A stretch of 64,000 nucleotides of DNA from JBKEDS01 sp047975545 (lineage in GTDB: Bacteria > Bacteroidota > Bacteroidia > Flavobacteriales > Flavobacteriaceae): contig JBKEDS010000007.1 of NCBI GenBank assembly GCA_047975545.1, forward strand, positions 35,699 through 99,698, read 5' to 3'. Shown here in pieces: positions 17,895 through 27,291 of the stretch. The translations under genes and the position numbers were made by a program. The notes beneath the pieces were generated by a model that did not search any database, was not told the origin of the DNA, and saw only the letters and a program-made list of their open reading frames with translations. Numbering within the stretch: position 1 is the first letter of the stretch; each line of letters starts with the position of its first letter.

Positions 17895-18812
17895 ATGAAC
17901 CGAAGGGATTTTTTACAGCAAGCATCGGCATCCGCAGCATTTTTAGGCCTTGGCGGACTTGGGCTTAACGCCTGCTCGGCCACTGCCAATACCACCCAAA
18001 TAACCATACTGCATACTAACGACGTGCACAGCCACATAGACCCCTTTGGTCCCGAGGACGGCCGGAGCGCCAACAAAGGCGGGGTGGCAAGGCGCGCCAG
18101 TTTAATCGATGCCATTAGAAAGGAAAACCCCAATACGCTGCTTTTAGATGCCGGCGATATTTTTCAGGGCACGCCCTACTTTAATTATTACGGTGGCGAA
18201 CTGGAGTTTAAGCTCATGAGCGCCCTAAAATACGATGCCGCCACCATTGGCAACCACGATTTCGACAATGGCATAAACGGCCTTTACGCCCAATTACCAC
18301 ATGCTAAGTTCGAATTTATATCGGCTAATTACGATTTTTCCAATACCGTAATGAACACCCATGTTAAACCTTATAAAATATTCAACAAAAACAATATAAA
18401 AATAGGCGTATTCGGACTGGGCATAAAGTTGGACGGCCTGGTGGACCCGCAAATGTACAAGGAAACCAAATATTTGGACCCCATTGAAACCTCGCAGGAC
18501 ATGACCCGTATTTTAAAGGACGAACAGCAATGCGATTTGGTTATTTGCTTATCGCACTTGGGCTACTATTACAAAAACAGCCCCAACCATATTTGCGACT
18601 TAAACTTGGCAAAAAGCACCAAAAATATCGATTTGATTATTGGCGGCCACACCCATACGTTTTTGGACAAACCCACGATTGTTAAGAATTTAGAAAACAA
18701 AAACGTTTTGGTTAACCAAGTGGGCTGCTACGGCATTAATCTGGGGCGAGTAGATTTTTATTTCGACAGCAATAAGAACGCAACCTCGAACGGGGCTACT
18801 ATTATTGTTTAG
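17895..18812 (+). CDS. Metallophosphatase (5'-nucleotidase N-terminal domain), Tat-type lipoprotein
   Basis: The 305-residue calcineurin-like phosphoesterase matches the catalytic half of UshA. Metal-ligand motifs are all present: HTNDVHSHIDP, LDAGDIFQGTPYF, IGNHDFDNG, CLSHLGYY and GGHTHTF. The N terminus MNRRDFLQQASASAAFLGLG has the twin-arginine pattern, and Cys27 in LGLNACSA can be lipidated, so export by Tat followed by anchoring is likely. It starts 1 nt after the stop of the C-terminal-domain gene; together they make a complete split 5'-nucleotidase in reversed domain order. Confidence 0.9.
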   Translation: MNRRDFLQQASASAAFLGLGGLGLNACSATANTTQITILHTNDVHSHIDPFGPEDGRSANKGGVARRASLIDAIRKENPNTLLLDAGDIFQGTPYFNYYGGELEFKLMSALKYDAATIGNHDFDNGINGLYAQLPHAKFEFISANYDFSNTVMNTHVKPYKIFNKNNIKIGVFGLGIKLDGLVDPQMYKETKYLDPIETSQDMTRILKDEQQCDLVICLSHLGYYYKNSPNHICDLNLAKSTKNIDLIIGGHTHTFLDKPTIVKNLENKNVLVNQVGCYGINLGRVDFYFDSNKNATSNGATIIV

Positions 18813-18824
18813 GTGCTGAAAAAA

Positions 18825-19541
18825 CTACTCTTCTTCTTTAACACCTATTTCCTTATACCTAATATTAAACAATTTCGATTGCTTATAAAAAAACCAATAC
18901 GCCAACAAATGCAAGGAAACCACCAAAATATGCAATATGTTTTTATTGGAAATATACATTAAGGTTACCCAGATAATTTCAGCAAAAACAATAGACAGCG
19001 CACCAAAGAAGAAAAAAAGCGATTTGGTATTATCGTTTACCAAATAATTAAGCAAGGCCACCGATAAAACCGTTACCAAAACAACATTATAGGCAATTTC
19101 AATGTATTGTTCGGTGGCAGCCGTCATAAACGGGTCCAAAACATAATTTAGTACATAAACAAGATACGAACTAAGCAACAACAAAACCACAAAATGGATA
19201 AAATACTGCTTAAAAACCGTGTTAACGTTTATGGTTTTTGCTATTTCGAATATTAAAAACGTATAAGCCAACAGGTACAGAAAGTTGCCCACGTAATAAT
19301 TAAACTCGTAAGACGTGTAGGGTTCTATAAAAATTAACAAATCCGAAATAGAGTAAACAATAAAAAAACCACTAAGTAAAATCGATTTGCGCTTAATGCT
19401 TAAAAAATACAGTACCGTAATTAAAGGCAGCACCAATGCCGCGAGTTTTTCCGATAAATTTTCATTGCCTTTAAGCTGAAAAATTACCGAAAGCCCAAAG
19501 GCAACACATATCAATATTACGATAAACCTATCTTTTTTCAT
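18825..19541 (-). CDS. Multi-spanning membrane protein, possibly YhhN-like
   Basis: Integral membrane protein of 238 residues with about eight hydrophobic helices and a short charged C-terminal tail (YKEIGVKEEE). The layout of regularly spaced helices, with SISDLLIFIEP after the third, is distantly like the YhhN/TMEM86 (lysoplasmalogenase) family, but the diagnostic residues are not clearly conserved. I treat the function as unknown. It is monocistronic and convergent with the metallophosphatase gene (12 nt between stops), with its own -7 box upstream. Confidence 0.6.
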   Translation of the reverse strand: MKKDRFIVILICVAFGLSVIFQLKGNENLSEKLAALVLPLITVLYFLSIKRKSILLSGFFIVYSISDLLIFIEPYTSYEFNYYVGNFLYLLAYTFLIFEIAKTINVNTVFKQYFIHFVVLLLLSSYLVYVLNYVLDPFMTAATEQYIEIAYNVVLVTVLSVALLNYLVNDNTKSLFFFFGALSIVFAEIIWVTLMYISNKNILHILVVSLHLLAYWFFYKQSKLFNIRYKEIGVKEEE

Positions 19542-19559
19542 AGCTGGTTAAGGTCTATG

Positions 19560-19567
19560 CAAAAGTA
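19560..19567 (-). promoter_or_regulatory. Candidate -7 box for the membrane-protein gene
   Basis: TACTTTTG on the minus strand, 18 nt before the start codon at 19541. The position matches the equivalent box of bamD. No TTG at good spacing. Confidence 0.35.
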
Positions 19568-19624
19568 GGCTTTTAATACTTGTAAACGATAAAAAACATG
19601 TTTTTATCGACAAAAAAAACATAA

Positions 19625-21619
19625 TTAACCTATTCTTTGTAAAAATTCAGCTTCACTAATGATTTCAATATTTAAATCTTCGGCTTTCTGTTTTTTGCTT
19701 GGTCCCATTTTGTCGCCCGCCACGATAAAACTGGTTTTAGCCGAAATAGAACTGCTTACTTTACCTCCATTATCCTCAATAAGTTTTTTCAACTCATCGC
19801 GCCCAACGGTTTCAAAAACCCCGGTTACCACAATGCTCAAACCTTTTAAAATATCGGTTTGCCCTTCAAGTTGCTCGGCCGACATTTCCAGCCGAACCCC
19901 AAATTGTTTTAACCTATTAACAATATGGATGTTTTCTTCGGAAGAAAAGAAGACTTTTACGCTTTCGGCTATTTTCACCCCAATTTCATCTACATTAACC
20001 AAGGCCTCTTCCGTAGCTTCGGCTATCGCATCGATAGTTTTATAATGTTTGGCCAGTTTTTTTGCTACGGTTTCGCCCACGTACCGAATGCCCAAGGCGT
20101 ACAAAACACGCTCGAAAGGCACTTGTTTTGAAGTTTCGATACCTTTAATTAAATTATCGGCGCTTTTTTCGGCCATGCGCTCCAAGGGGATAATTTGTTC
20201 TTTTGTTAATTCGTATAAATTGGAATAGTTTTTAATTAAACCTTCGTTAACCAAAAGCGCCACTGTTTCGCCTCCCAAGCCTTCGATATCCATGGCTTTT
20301 CGGGAAATATAATGTTGTATGCGACCAACAATCTGGGGCTTGCAACCATTGTAATTTGGGCAATAATGTTGTGCCTCGCCTTCAACCCTAACCAAAGGCG
20401 TTTGGCATTCGGGGCAGTGCGCAATGTACTGTGTAGACTGCGAATTTGCGGGCCTTTTATTTAAATCGACACCTAAAATTTTGGGGATTATTTCACCTCC
20501 TTTTTCAACAAAAACGGTATCGCCCACCCGAATATCCAATTTTTCTATTTGGTCGGCATTGTGCAGCGAAGCCCTTTTTACGGTAGTTCCGGCAAGCTCT
20601 ACGGGTTCGAGATTAGCCACCGGTGTAATAGCCCCGGTACGCCCCACTTGGTAGCTTATACCATTTAGTTGGGTTGACACCTGTTCGGCCTTAAATTTAT
20701 AGGCCATGGCCCAGCGCGGGGCTTTGGCGGTATAGCCCAATTCTTCTTGTTGCGGAATACTATTTACCTTAATAACCACGCCATCGGTTTCGTAGGGCAA
20801 GTCGTGGCGGTGTACGTTCCAATATTCAATAAATTCCAAAACTTCATCTAAAGAATTTGCCAATTTGGCTACCGTTGGCACTTTAAAGCCCCACTGTCGG
20901 GCGTGCTCCAAGCTTTCAAATTGGGTGGCAATACCGAGGTTGGCCCCTGTTAAATTATATAGTAAACATTCCAAGGGTCGTTTGGCCACTTCGGCGCTAT
21001 CTTGCAATTTTAGGCTACCGGAGGCGGTATTTCTTGGGTTTCGGTAGGGCTCCTCGCCTATTTCAATACGTTCCTCGTTCATTTTATTAAACCCTTCGAA
21101 GGGCAGGATGATTTCGCCCCGAATATCGAATTTTTCGGGATAATTGCCCGTTAACTGCAAGGGTACCGATTTTATGGTTTTTATGTTGGCCGTTACGTTA
21201 TCGCCCTGAACGCCATCGCCACGGGTTACGGCTTTTAGTAATTTGCCGTTTTCGTAGGTAATGCTTATGGATGCGCCGTCGTATTTTAGTTCGCAGGTGT
21301 ATTGGATATTGCCGTCGACAAGTTTTTTTATGCGGGTTTCCCAATCCACTAAATCGGCTTTGGAGTACGAATTGTCCAACGAATACATACGGTGTTCGTG
21401 TACTACGGTTTCAAAACTTTTGGTTATTTGGCCGCCCACGCGCTGGGTTGGCGAAGTTGCATCGAAAAACTCGGGATACTGGGCTTCCAAGACTTGGAGT
21501 TCCTTTAGTTTTAAATCGAATTCGTAATCGCTTATCGTGGCGTTGTCCAACACGTAATAATTATAGTTGTGCTGTTTAAGCGCATTGCGTAATTGGAATA
21601 TTTTTTCTTTTGCTGTCAT
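19625..21619 (-). CDS. ligA: NAD-dependent DNA ligase
   Basis: Seals nicks in DNA during replication and repair. The 664-residue protein has all LigA parts. Domain Ia has the YYVLDNATISDYEFD motif. The adenylation domain has its nucleophile Lys112 in CELKYDGAS. An OB fold follows, then a four-Cys zinc finger (CPECQTPLV..HYCPNYNGCKP), helix-hairpin-helix repeats (about 440-580) and a C-terminal BRCT domain (LKGLSIVVTGVFETVGRDEL). Its start overlaps the prmC stop by 4 nt (ATGA), so translation is probably coupled. Confidence 0.98.
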   Translation of the reverse strand: MTAKEKIFQLRNALKQHNYNYYVLDNATISDYEFDLKLKELQVLEAQYPEFFDATSPTQRVGGQITKSFETVVHEHRMYSLDNSYSKADLVDWETRIKKLVDGNIQYTCELKYDGASISITYENGKLLKAVTRGDGVQGDNVTANIKTIKSVPLQLTGNYPEKFDIRGEIILPFEGFNKMNEERIEIGEEPYRNPRNTASGSLKLQDSAEVAKRPLECLLYNLTGANLGIATQFESLEHARQWGFKVPTVAKLANSLDEVLEFIEYWNVHRHDLPYETDGVVIKVNSIPQQEELGYTAKAPRWAMAYKFKAEQVSTQLNGISYQVGRTGAITPVANLEPVELAGTTVKRASLHNADQIEKLDIRVGDTVFVEKGGEIIPKILGVDLNKRPANSQSTQYIAHCPECQTPLVRVEGEAQHYCPNYNGCKPQIVGRIQHYISRKAMDIEGLGGETVALLVNEGLIKNYSNLYELTKEQIIPLERMAEKSADNLIKGIETSKQVPFERVLYALGIRYVGETVAKKLAKHYKTIDAIAEATEEALVNVDEIGVKIAESVKVFFSSEENIHIVNRLKQFGVRLEMSAEQLEGQTDILKGLSIVVTGVFETVGRDELKKLIEDNGGKVSSSISAKTSFIVAGDKMGPSKKQKAEDLNIEIISEAEFLQRIG

Positions 21620-22485
21620 GGTTGCGGTTTGTTTTTTTCGGCTACTATCATTCTGTCTTTTTTAAACATATCCTGCTTTAGTTCGATATTTTTAAATTTG
21701 TTTTCGGCTAACAAATGTACCGTTTCATTTCCAAAAAATTCATTTATTTCAAAAAACAACAATCCCTTTTCCGTTAGGTTCGATTGGGCAAATCGTGCAA
21801 TGGCCTTGTAGAAAATTAACGGTTTATTATCTTCAACAAAAAGTGCCAAATGCGGTTCGTTGCTTAAAACGTTGGGTTTCATAAGCTGTTTTTCCTGCAT
21901 GCGCACATACGGCGGATTAGACACGATTATATTAAATGTTTGATTTGAAATTTCCTCGGGCAAGGTTTCAGTATTTAAAATATCGGCCTCGACAAATGTA
22001 ATTTCCACTGTATTGGTTTTAGCGTTTTCCTTTGCTACCCGTAAAGCCAAACGGCTAACATCCAAAGCAAAAACCTTGGCATTGGGCAGATTTTTGGCTA
22101 GGGAAACGGCAATGCAGCCGCTGCCCGTACCTATGTCCAAAATAGTTATGGGCGTTTCTTTTCCGGCTTTTTCAATAACAAGCGCTACCAACTCCTCGGT
22201 TTCGGGGCGCGGTATTAGGGTGTTTTGGTTTACTTTAAAACGCAGTCCAAAAAATTCGGTTTCGCCCAAAATGTACTGTATCGGGTATTCCACCTTTAAC
22301 AAGGTTAAAGCGGCCATGAGTTTCGCGCTATTTTCAACCTTTAAATTGGGGTTCAAAGCTAAGTTCAGTCTGGAAACGCCATAATAGGCTTCCGTTAGCA
22401 TAAAGAAAAAACTATCAACTTCATTTTGCCCGTAAATGCTGTTTAGTTCTAAATGGAATTTATGCTGGATTTCTTTTAACACCAT
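21616..22485 (-). CDS. prmC: Release factor glutamine methyltransferase
   Basis: Methylates the Gln of the GGQ motif in peptide release factors. The N-terminal helical domain is followed by a Rossmann methyltransferase with TILDIGTGSGCIAVSLAK (SAM binding) and the catalytic NPPY motif in IIVSNPPYVRM. IPRPETEELV precedes the SAM motif as in the family. The 289-residue length is normal. It is the first gene of the prmC-ligA pair with a 4-nt overlap, and it is divergent from the LEA-like lipoprotein gene. Confidence 0.96.
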   Translation of the reverse strand: MVLKEIQHKFHLELNSIYGQNEVDSFFFMLTEAYYGVSRLNLALNPNLKVENSAKLMAALTLLKVEYPIQYILGETEFFGLRFKVNQNTLIPRPETEELVALVIEKAGKETPITILDIGTGSGCIAVSLAKNLPNAKVFALDVSRLALRVAKENAKTNTVEITFVEADILNTETLPEEISNQTFNIIVSNPPYVRMQEKQLMKPNVLSNEPHLALFVEDNKPLIFYKAIARFAQSNLTEKGLLFFEINEFFGNETVHLLAENKFKNIELKQDMFKKDRMIVAEKNKPQP

Positions 22486-22571
22486 ATATTATTATCAACT
22501 TCAAAGATATTTTAATTTATTCGGAATTAAAATCCGTTGGTTATATTTGTCTTTTAAAAATTGAAATTTCG

Positions 22572-23048
22572 ATGATTAAACTAAAATCCGCAACCTTGCT
22601 CGCTTTAATTTGTTTAGCACTATTCGGTTGCAAACTTACCGAAAAACCCGAATTTTTAAATATTGAAAACATTAGGGTTTCCGAGTCTACCGCCAACGCC
22701 ATTACCGTTACGGCCGATGCCCTGTTTTTAAACCCCAACGATATTGGCGGCAATTTAAAAACCGACAATATTAAAATACTTTTAAACGACAGCGAAATTG
22801 CCTCGGTTTCGACCGAAAGTTTCGACGTACCGGCAAAAGGCGAGTTTTCCATTCCGCTAACCGCCGTTATTCCCAAGGACAACCTTTTCAGCAATAAAAA
22901 TTTAAGCGGTTTGCTGGGCGGTTTGCTGTCCAACAAAATAACGGTGCAGTACAAAGGCGATATTGTTTACAAGGCTTTCGGGATGTCGTACACCTACGCC
23001 GTGGACGAAACCGAAACTATTAAAATAAAGCAAGGCAAACTTGAATAA
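22572..23048 (+). CDS. LEA-type-2-like lipoprotein
   Basis: Small exported protein of 158 residues: signal peptide MIKLKSATLLALICLALFGC, lipobox Cys20. The mature part is a single beta domain (FLNIENIRVSESTANAITVTADALFLNPNDIGGNL; AKGEFSIPLTAVI), resembling the LEA14 / water-stress domain. Such proteins are common in Bacteroidota; the role is unknown. Its stop codon overlaps the ribD start by 8 nt. Confidence 0.75.
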   Translation: MIKLKSATLLALICLALFGCKLTEKPEFLNIENIRVSESTANAITVTADALFLNPNDIGGNLKTDNIKILLNDSEIASVSTESFDVPAKGEFSIPLTAVIPKDNLFSNKNLSGLLGGLLSNKITVQYKGDIVYKAFGMSYTYAVDETETIKIKQGKLE

Positions 23049-24045
23049 CCACGAACATTACATAAAACGCTGTATAAATATTGCCATAAACGGGCTGGGC
23101 AGCACCCGCCCCAACCCCATGGTAGGCTGCGTTATCGTGGTAGGCAACACCATTATTGCCGAGGGTTACACCAGCGCTTACGGCAGCAACCACGCCGAGG
23201 TTAACGCCATAAATGCCGCGGCCGACAAAACCCTTTTACAACAAGCCACTCTTTACGTAACCCTGGAACCCTGCTCGCATTACGGCAAAACGCCGCCGTG
23301 CAGCGATTTAATTATAAAGCACAAAATACCCCGTGTTGTTATTGGCTGTTTGGACGACAATGTTTTGGTAGCGGGAAAGGGCATAAAAAAACTAAGGGAA
23401 GCGGGCTGCAAGGTTACCGTTGGCGTTTTGGAAGCCAAATGCAAGGCGCACCACAAACGTTTTTTTACCTTCCACAACAAAAAACGCCCCTATATCATTT
23501 TAAAATGGGCGCAAACCGAGGATGGTTTTATTGCCCCAAAAACCAAAAACAAACAAAAACCGGTTTGGATAAGCAATAGCTTTTCCCGACAGCTAACCCA
23601 CAAATGGCGTACCGAGGAACAAGCTATTTTGGTAGGCACCAATACCGTTTTACAAGATAATCCCAGCCTAACCGCAAGGGATTGGTCGGGCGCAAACCCA
23701 ACGCGGATTGTTTTGGACAAGCATTTAAAATTGAACAACAATTTTTCGGTTTTTAATGCCGAAGCCCCAACCATTGTTTTAAGCAAGGCCGATGTGGATT
23801 TTGAAAAACCAATTGCCCGACAAATTTGCACGATACTACACCAGCACCATATAAATTCGGTTATTGTGGAAGGCGGTGCCAAAACCTTGCAAACGTTTAT
23901 AGATGAAAACCTATGGGACGAAGCCCGCATTTTTTCGAATAACATTAAGTTTAATGAAGGGGTTGAAGCCCCCGCTTTTTCCGGAACATTAATTTCAGAA
24001 AGCACTATTTTAAACGACACATTAAAAACATACACCAATGATTAA
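23041..24045 (+). CDS. ribD: Bifunctional pyrimidine deaminase/reductase (riboflavin synthesis)
   Basis: Deaminates and then reduces the pyrimidine intermediate of riboflavin synthesis. The N-terminal CDA-type domain has the zinc motifs HAEVNAINAA and PCSHYGKTPPCSDL. The C-terminal RibD reductase domain has PYIILKWAQTEDGFIAP and SVIVEGGAKTLQTF. The start is TTG at 23041: family members begin within a few residues of the HEHYIKRC motif and no ATG is available. It overlaps the lipoprotein gene by 8 nt and the HAD gene downstream by 8 nt. Confidence 0.95.
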   Translation: MNNHEHYIKRCINIAINGLGSTRPNPMVGCVIVVGNTIIAEGYTSAYGSNHAEVNAINAAADKTLLQQATLYVTLEPCSHYGKTPPCSDLIIKHKIPRVVIGCLDDNVLVAGKGIKKLREAGCKVTVGVLEAKCKAHHKRFFTFHNKKRPYIILKWAQTEDGFIAPKTKNKQKPVWISNSFSRQLTHKWRTEEQAILVGTNTVLQDNPSLTARDWSGANPTRIVLDKHLKLNNNFSVFNAEAPTIVLSKADVDFEKPIARQICTILHQHHINSVIVEGGAKTLQTFIDENLWDEARIFSNNIKFNEGVEAPAFSGTLISESTILNDTLKTYTND

Positions 24046-24649
24046 CACCCTTATTTTCGATTTTGGCAATGTTTTTATAAACCTCGATATTGAAAACGCC
24101 GCAAAATACGCTTTCGAAGCGTTTGAAATACATTCAATTCCCGAGGACATTGCCGCCTTTAATAATTTGTACGAACAAGGTTTGGTTTCAACGGAAGAAT
24201 TTACCGGGTTTTATGTTGAAAATTTTCCGCAGCTTTCAAAAGAAAAATTTATACATATTTGGAACGCCATGCTAAAGGATTTTCCCGAACGCCGTTTAAA
24301 GTTTATCCAACAATTAAAAAAAGAAGGCCAATACAAACTTATCCTGTTAAGCAACACGAATGCCCTTCATATTGATTACATACAGCACAACGTTCCGTTT
24401 TACAACGCCTTTAAAAACAGTTTCGATGCCTTTTACCTATCGCACGAAATAAACCTGAGAAAACCCGACAAGGCTATTTTTGAATTTGTATTAACCCAAA
24501 ACCGGCTAACCCCCGAAAACTGTTTGTTTATAGACGACAACAAACAAAACTGCGAAACCGCAAACAACCTTGGTATAAACACCTGGCACATAAACCCCGA
24601 AACCGAAGATGTTTCCTTGCTTTTTAAAACAAAAAAACATTTATTTTAA
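24038..24649 (+). CDS. HAD-family phosphatase (YihX-like)
   Basis: Haloacid-dehalogenase-fold hydrolase of 203 residues. Motif I is FDFGNVFINLD, with the DxG form typical of the YihX type. The cap region follows, then motif II LLSNTNALH, Lys in NLRKPDKAIFEF and motif III FIDDNKQNCETA. The substrate could be a sugar phosphate or nucleotide such as FMN; the position right after ribD (8-nt overlap) makes a role in removing the phosphate of a riboflavin intermediate worth considering, but this is inference. Confidence 0.88.
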   Translation: MINTLIFDFGNVFINLDIENAAKYAFEAFEIHSIPEDIAAFNNLYEQGLVSTEEFTGFYVENFPQLSKEKFIHIWNAMLKDFPERRLKFIQQLKKEGQYKLILLSNTNALHIDYIQHNVPFYNAFKNSFDAFYLSHEINLRKPDKAIFEFVLTQNRLTPENCLFIDDNKQNCETANNLGINTWHINPETEDVSLLFKTKKHLF

Positions 24650-24655
24650 TTTCTT

Positions 24656-25273
24656 TTGTTGAACGAAACCGACACATACAAAACCATAGTAGCCCCGATA
24701 GAGGGTATTCTTTTTAAGGATAAAAACAGTAAATTTTTCGGCTTTGCCTACCCCGTTTTAAACGAAACGGAAATAAAACAGCATATCGACACCCTAAAAA
24801 AAGAACACCACGCCGCAAGGCATTGGTGCTATGCCTACCAATTGGGCCACGAAACCATTACCTACCGCACCAACGACGACGGCGAACCCAGTAATAGTGC
24901 GGGCGCCCCTATTTACAACCAAATACAAGCCTTTGCCCTTACCAATGTATTAATAATCGTGGTGCGATATTTTGGAGGAATAAAATTGGGGGTTAGCGGC
25001 TTGATTAACGCCTACAAAACCACTGCCCAGCTAACTTTGGAAGCCGCCCAAATAACAGAAAAAACTATCGACGTTAATTACCTAATAACCTGCGGTTATA
25101 AAAACCTAAATACGGTAATGCGCATTATTAAGGAGAAAAATTTAAACATAACCAATCAAAAATTGGAACTGGATTGCGCCATCGCTATCTCGGTTAGAAA
25201 AAAGGAAGCCCAATCGGTTTTCAAAATTTTTAATCATTTATACGAAATAGAAATCGAGGAAATTCCAAATTAA
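24656..25273 (+). CDS. YigZ/IMPACT family protein
   Basis: Protein of 205 residues with the UPF0029 (Impact N-terminal) domain: HHAARHWCYAYQLG, then TNDDGEPSNSAGAPI and VVRYFGGIKLGVSGLINAYK, followed by a C-terminal DUF1949-like ferredoxin fold. The start is a TTG at 24656 or the next codon. It follows the HAD gene by 6 nt and ends convergently with the thioesterase, the two stop codons overlapping by 4 nt. The cellular role of YigZ is unclear. Confidence 0.88.
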   Translation: MLNETDTYKTIVAPIEGILFKDKNSKFFGFAYPVLNETEIKQHIDTLKKEHHAARHWCYAYQLGHETITYRTNDDGEPSNSAGAPIYNQIQAFALTNVLIIVVRYFGGIKLGVSGLINAYKTTAQLTLEAAQITEKTIDVNYLITCGYKNLNTVMRIIKEKNLNITNQKLELDCAIAISVRKKEAQSVFKIFNHLYEIEIEEIPN

Positions 25274-25668
25274 ACATTAATAGCATCCAAAATATACTGC
25301 GGCGCACGCATGGGCCTGTTGGTTTTCATATCGATAAACACCAAAACGGTGGTTGCCGTGGTTAAAATTTCGCCTTTTTCATTGGTAATTTCATATTCAA
25401 ATTCTATCTTGGCGGTGGGGGTATTTTTAAGTTGGGTTTTTACATGAATTAAGTCGTCGTAACGTGCTGATTTTTTAAAATTTACCTGTAACGAAACAAC
25501 GGGAAGCATTACGCCGTTTTCTTCCATACTTTTGTACGACACCCCTAATTTGCGCAACCACTCGATACGCCCCATTTCCAGATATAACGCATAATTTCCA
25601 TGATAAACGACACCCATTTGGTCCGTTTCGCCATACCTCACTCTTATTTGTATTTCATCGATTTTCAT
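25270..25668 (-). CDS. Acyl-CoA thioesterase (YbgC/4HBT family)
   Basis: Hot-dog-fold thioesterase of 132 residues. The active-site segment DQMGVVYHGNYALYLEMGRIEWLR has the catalytic Asp near residue 17 and the YbgC-type pattern D..G.VY..NY. The substrate is probably a short or medium acyl-CoA or acyl-ACP. It is a single gene between the convergent YigZ gene and the divergent dnaA. Confidence 0.9.
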   Translation of the reverse strand: MKIDEIQIRVRYGETDQMGVVYHGNYALYLEMGRIEWLRKLGVSYKSMEENGVMLPVVSLQVNFKKSARYDDLIHVKTQLKNTPTAKIEFEYEITNEKGEILTTATTVLVFIDMKTNRPMRAPQYILDAINV

Positions 25669-25851
25669 AAGGATTTTTAAATTATTTTTTGTAGTTTCGA
25701 AACGTGATAAACATGTGCATTTTTTTGTAAAAAATCAATAGCAAATGATTTTTTTTTTTAGAATTTTGTTCACATCTTTGTCCAGCCCAAAACAAGAGGG
25801 AAGTATTTTATTACTACCACATTATTTTTAACGGAAATTACAACAAAAAAA

Positions 25852-27279
25852 ATGAGTAAAACTGCGCAATCGGTATGGGATAACTGTCTTAAATTTATAA
25901 AGGATAATATTCAGCCGCAAGCCTATAAAACTTGGTTCGAACCCATTGCAGCGGTTAAACTTACCGATAACGCCCTTAGCATTCAGGTACCCAGCAAATT
26001 TTTTTACGAGTGGCTCGAGGAGCATTACGTAAAACTATTAAAAGTATCGCTTACCAAGGAGTTGGGCGCAACCGCCAAATTGGTTTACATTATTAAAATG
26101 GAAAATACCTATGGCAACAAGCAACCCTTTACCGAAAAAATACCAAGCTCGAACCGAAACCCCGTTAAATCGCAGGACGTTGATATTCCGCTAAACAACA
26201 AAAATCCCGAACTGCGCAACCCGTTTGTTATTCCCGGAATACGCAACGTTAAAATAGAATCGCAATTAAACCCCAATTACAGTTTCGAAAACTTTTTGGA
26301 AGGCGACTCCAACCGACTGGCCCGAAGTGCCGGACTGGCCGTTGCGGCAAAACCGGGCGGCACATCGTTTAACCCCCTATTGGTTTTTGGCGGTGTTGGC
26401 TTGGGCAAAACGCATTTGGCCCATGCTATTGGGGTAGAAATAAAGGACAAATACCCCGAAAAAACGGTACTTTATATTTCGGCCGAAAAATTTACCCAGC
26501 AATATATCGATTCGGTAAAAAAGAACAACCGCAACGACTTTATACATTTTTATCAAATTATTGATGTGCTGATAATTGACGATGTACAGTTTTTCTCAGG
26601 AAAATCGGGTACACAAGATGTGTTTTTTCACATTTTTAACCATCTGCACCAAAACGGCAAACAGGTTATTTTAACCAGCGACAAGGCTCCGGTAGATATG
26701 CAGGATATTGAGCAACGCCTATTATCCCGCTTTAAGTGGGGGCTTTCGGCCGAGTTGCAAACACCGGATTTTGAAACCCGGGTTTCCATATTAAAAAACA
26801 AATTGTACCGCGATGGCGTAGAAATGCCCGACGAAATTGTAGAGTACATAGCCAAAAACATAAAAACGAACGTACGCGAGCTGGAAGGCGCCATTATTTC
26901 GCTAATTGCGCAATCATCGTTTAACAAAAAGGAAATCACTATTGATTTAGCCCGTGTTATTGTTGAAAAATTCGTAAAAAACACCAAGCGCGAAATTTCG
27001 ATAGATTACATACAAAAAGTCGTGTCCGATTATTTCCAAATGGATATTGACACCCTACAATCCAAAACCCGAAAACGCCATATTGTACAAGCCCGACAGT
27101 TGGCCATGTTTTTTGCCAAAAAGTACACCAAGGCATCCTTGGCCAGCATAGGCTCGCAAATAGGGCGGCGCGACCACGCCACCGTACTGCACGCCTGCAA
27201 AACGGTGGACAACCTAACCTTAACCGACAAGCAATTTAGGAAGTACGTCGAGGATTTAAACAAAAAACTTTCGGTTTAA
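25852..27279 (+). CDS. dnaA: Chromosomal replication initiator DnaA
   Basis: Binds DnaA boxes and opens the origin. The 475-residue protein has the N-terminal helicase-loading domain (AQSVWDNCLKFIKDNIQPQAYKTWF), a short linker and the AAA+ domain, with Walker A GGVGLGKTHLAHA, Walker B LIIDDVQFF and the arginine-finger region. The C-terminal helix-turn-helix carries the signature GRRDHATVLHACKTV. It is followed 12 nt later by the phosphatase gene. In the 180-nt upstream spacer I see a long T run but no cluster of TTATCCACA boxes, so the origin is probably not here. Confidence 0.98.
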   Translation: MSKTAQSVWDNCLKFIKDNIQPQAYKTWFEPIAAVKLTDNALSIQVPSKFFYEWLEEHYVKLLKVSLTKELGATAKLVYIIKMENTYGNKQPFTEKIPSSNRNPVKSQDVDIPLNNKNPELRNPFVIPGIRNVKIESQLNPNYSFENFLEGDSNRLARSAGLAVAAKPGGTSFNPLLVFGGVGLGKTHLAHAIGVEIKDKYPEKTVLYISAEKFTQQYIDSVKKNNRNDFIHFYQIIDVLIIDDVQFFSGKSGTQDVFFHIFNHLHQNGKQVILTSDKAPVDMQDIEQRLLSRFKWGLSAELQTPDFETRVSILKNKLYRDGVEMPDEIVEYIAKNIKTNVRELEGAIISLIAQSSFNKKEITIDLARVIVEKFVKNTKREISIDYIQKVVSDYFQMDIDTLQSKTRKRHIVQARQLAMFFAKKYTKASLASIGSQIGRRDHATVLHACKTVDNLTLTDKQFRKYVEDLNKKLSV

Positions 27280-27291
27280 ACCCGTTTTATC

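Noticed and set aside
25669..25851. Possible replication origin beside dnaA
   Set aside because: No cluster of DnaA boxes (TTATCCACA-like) and no repeated AT-rich 13-mers; Bacteroidota origins are often away from dnaA.
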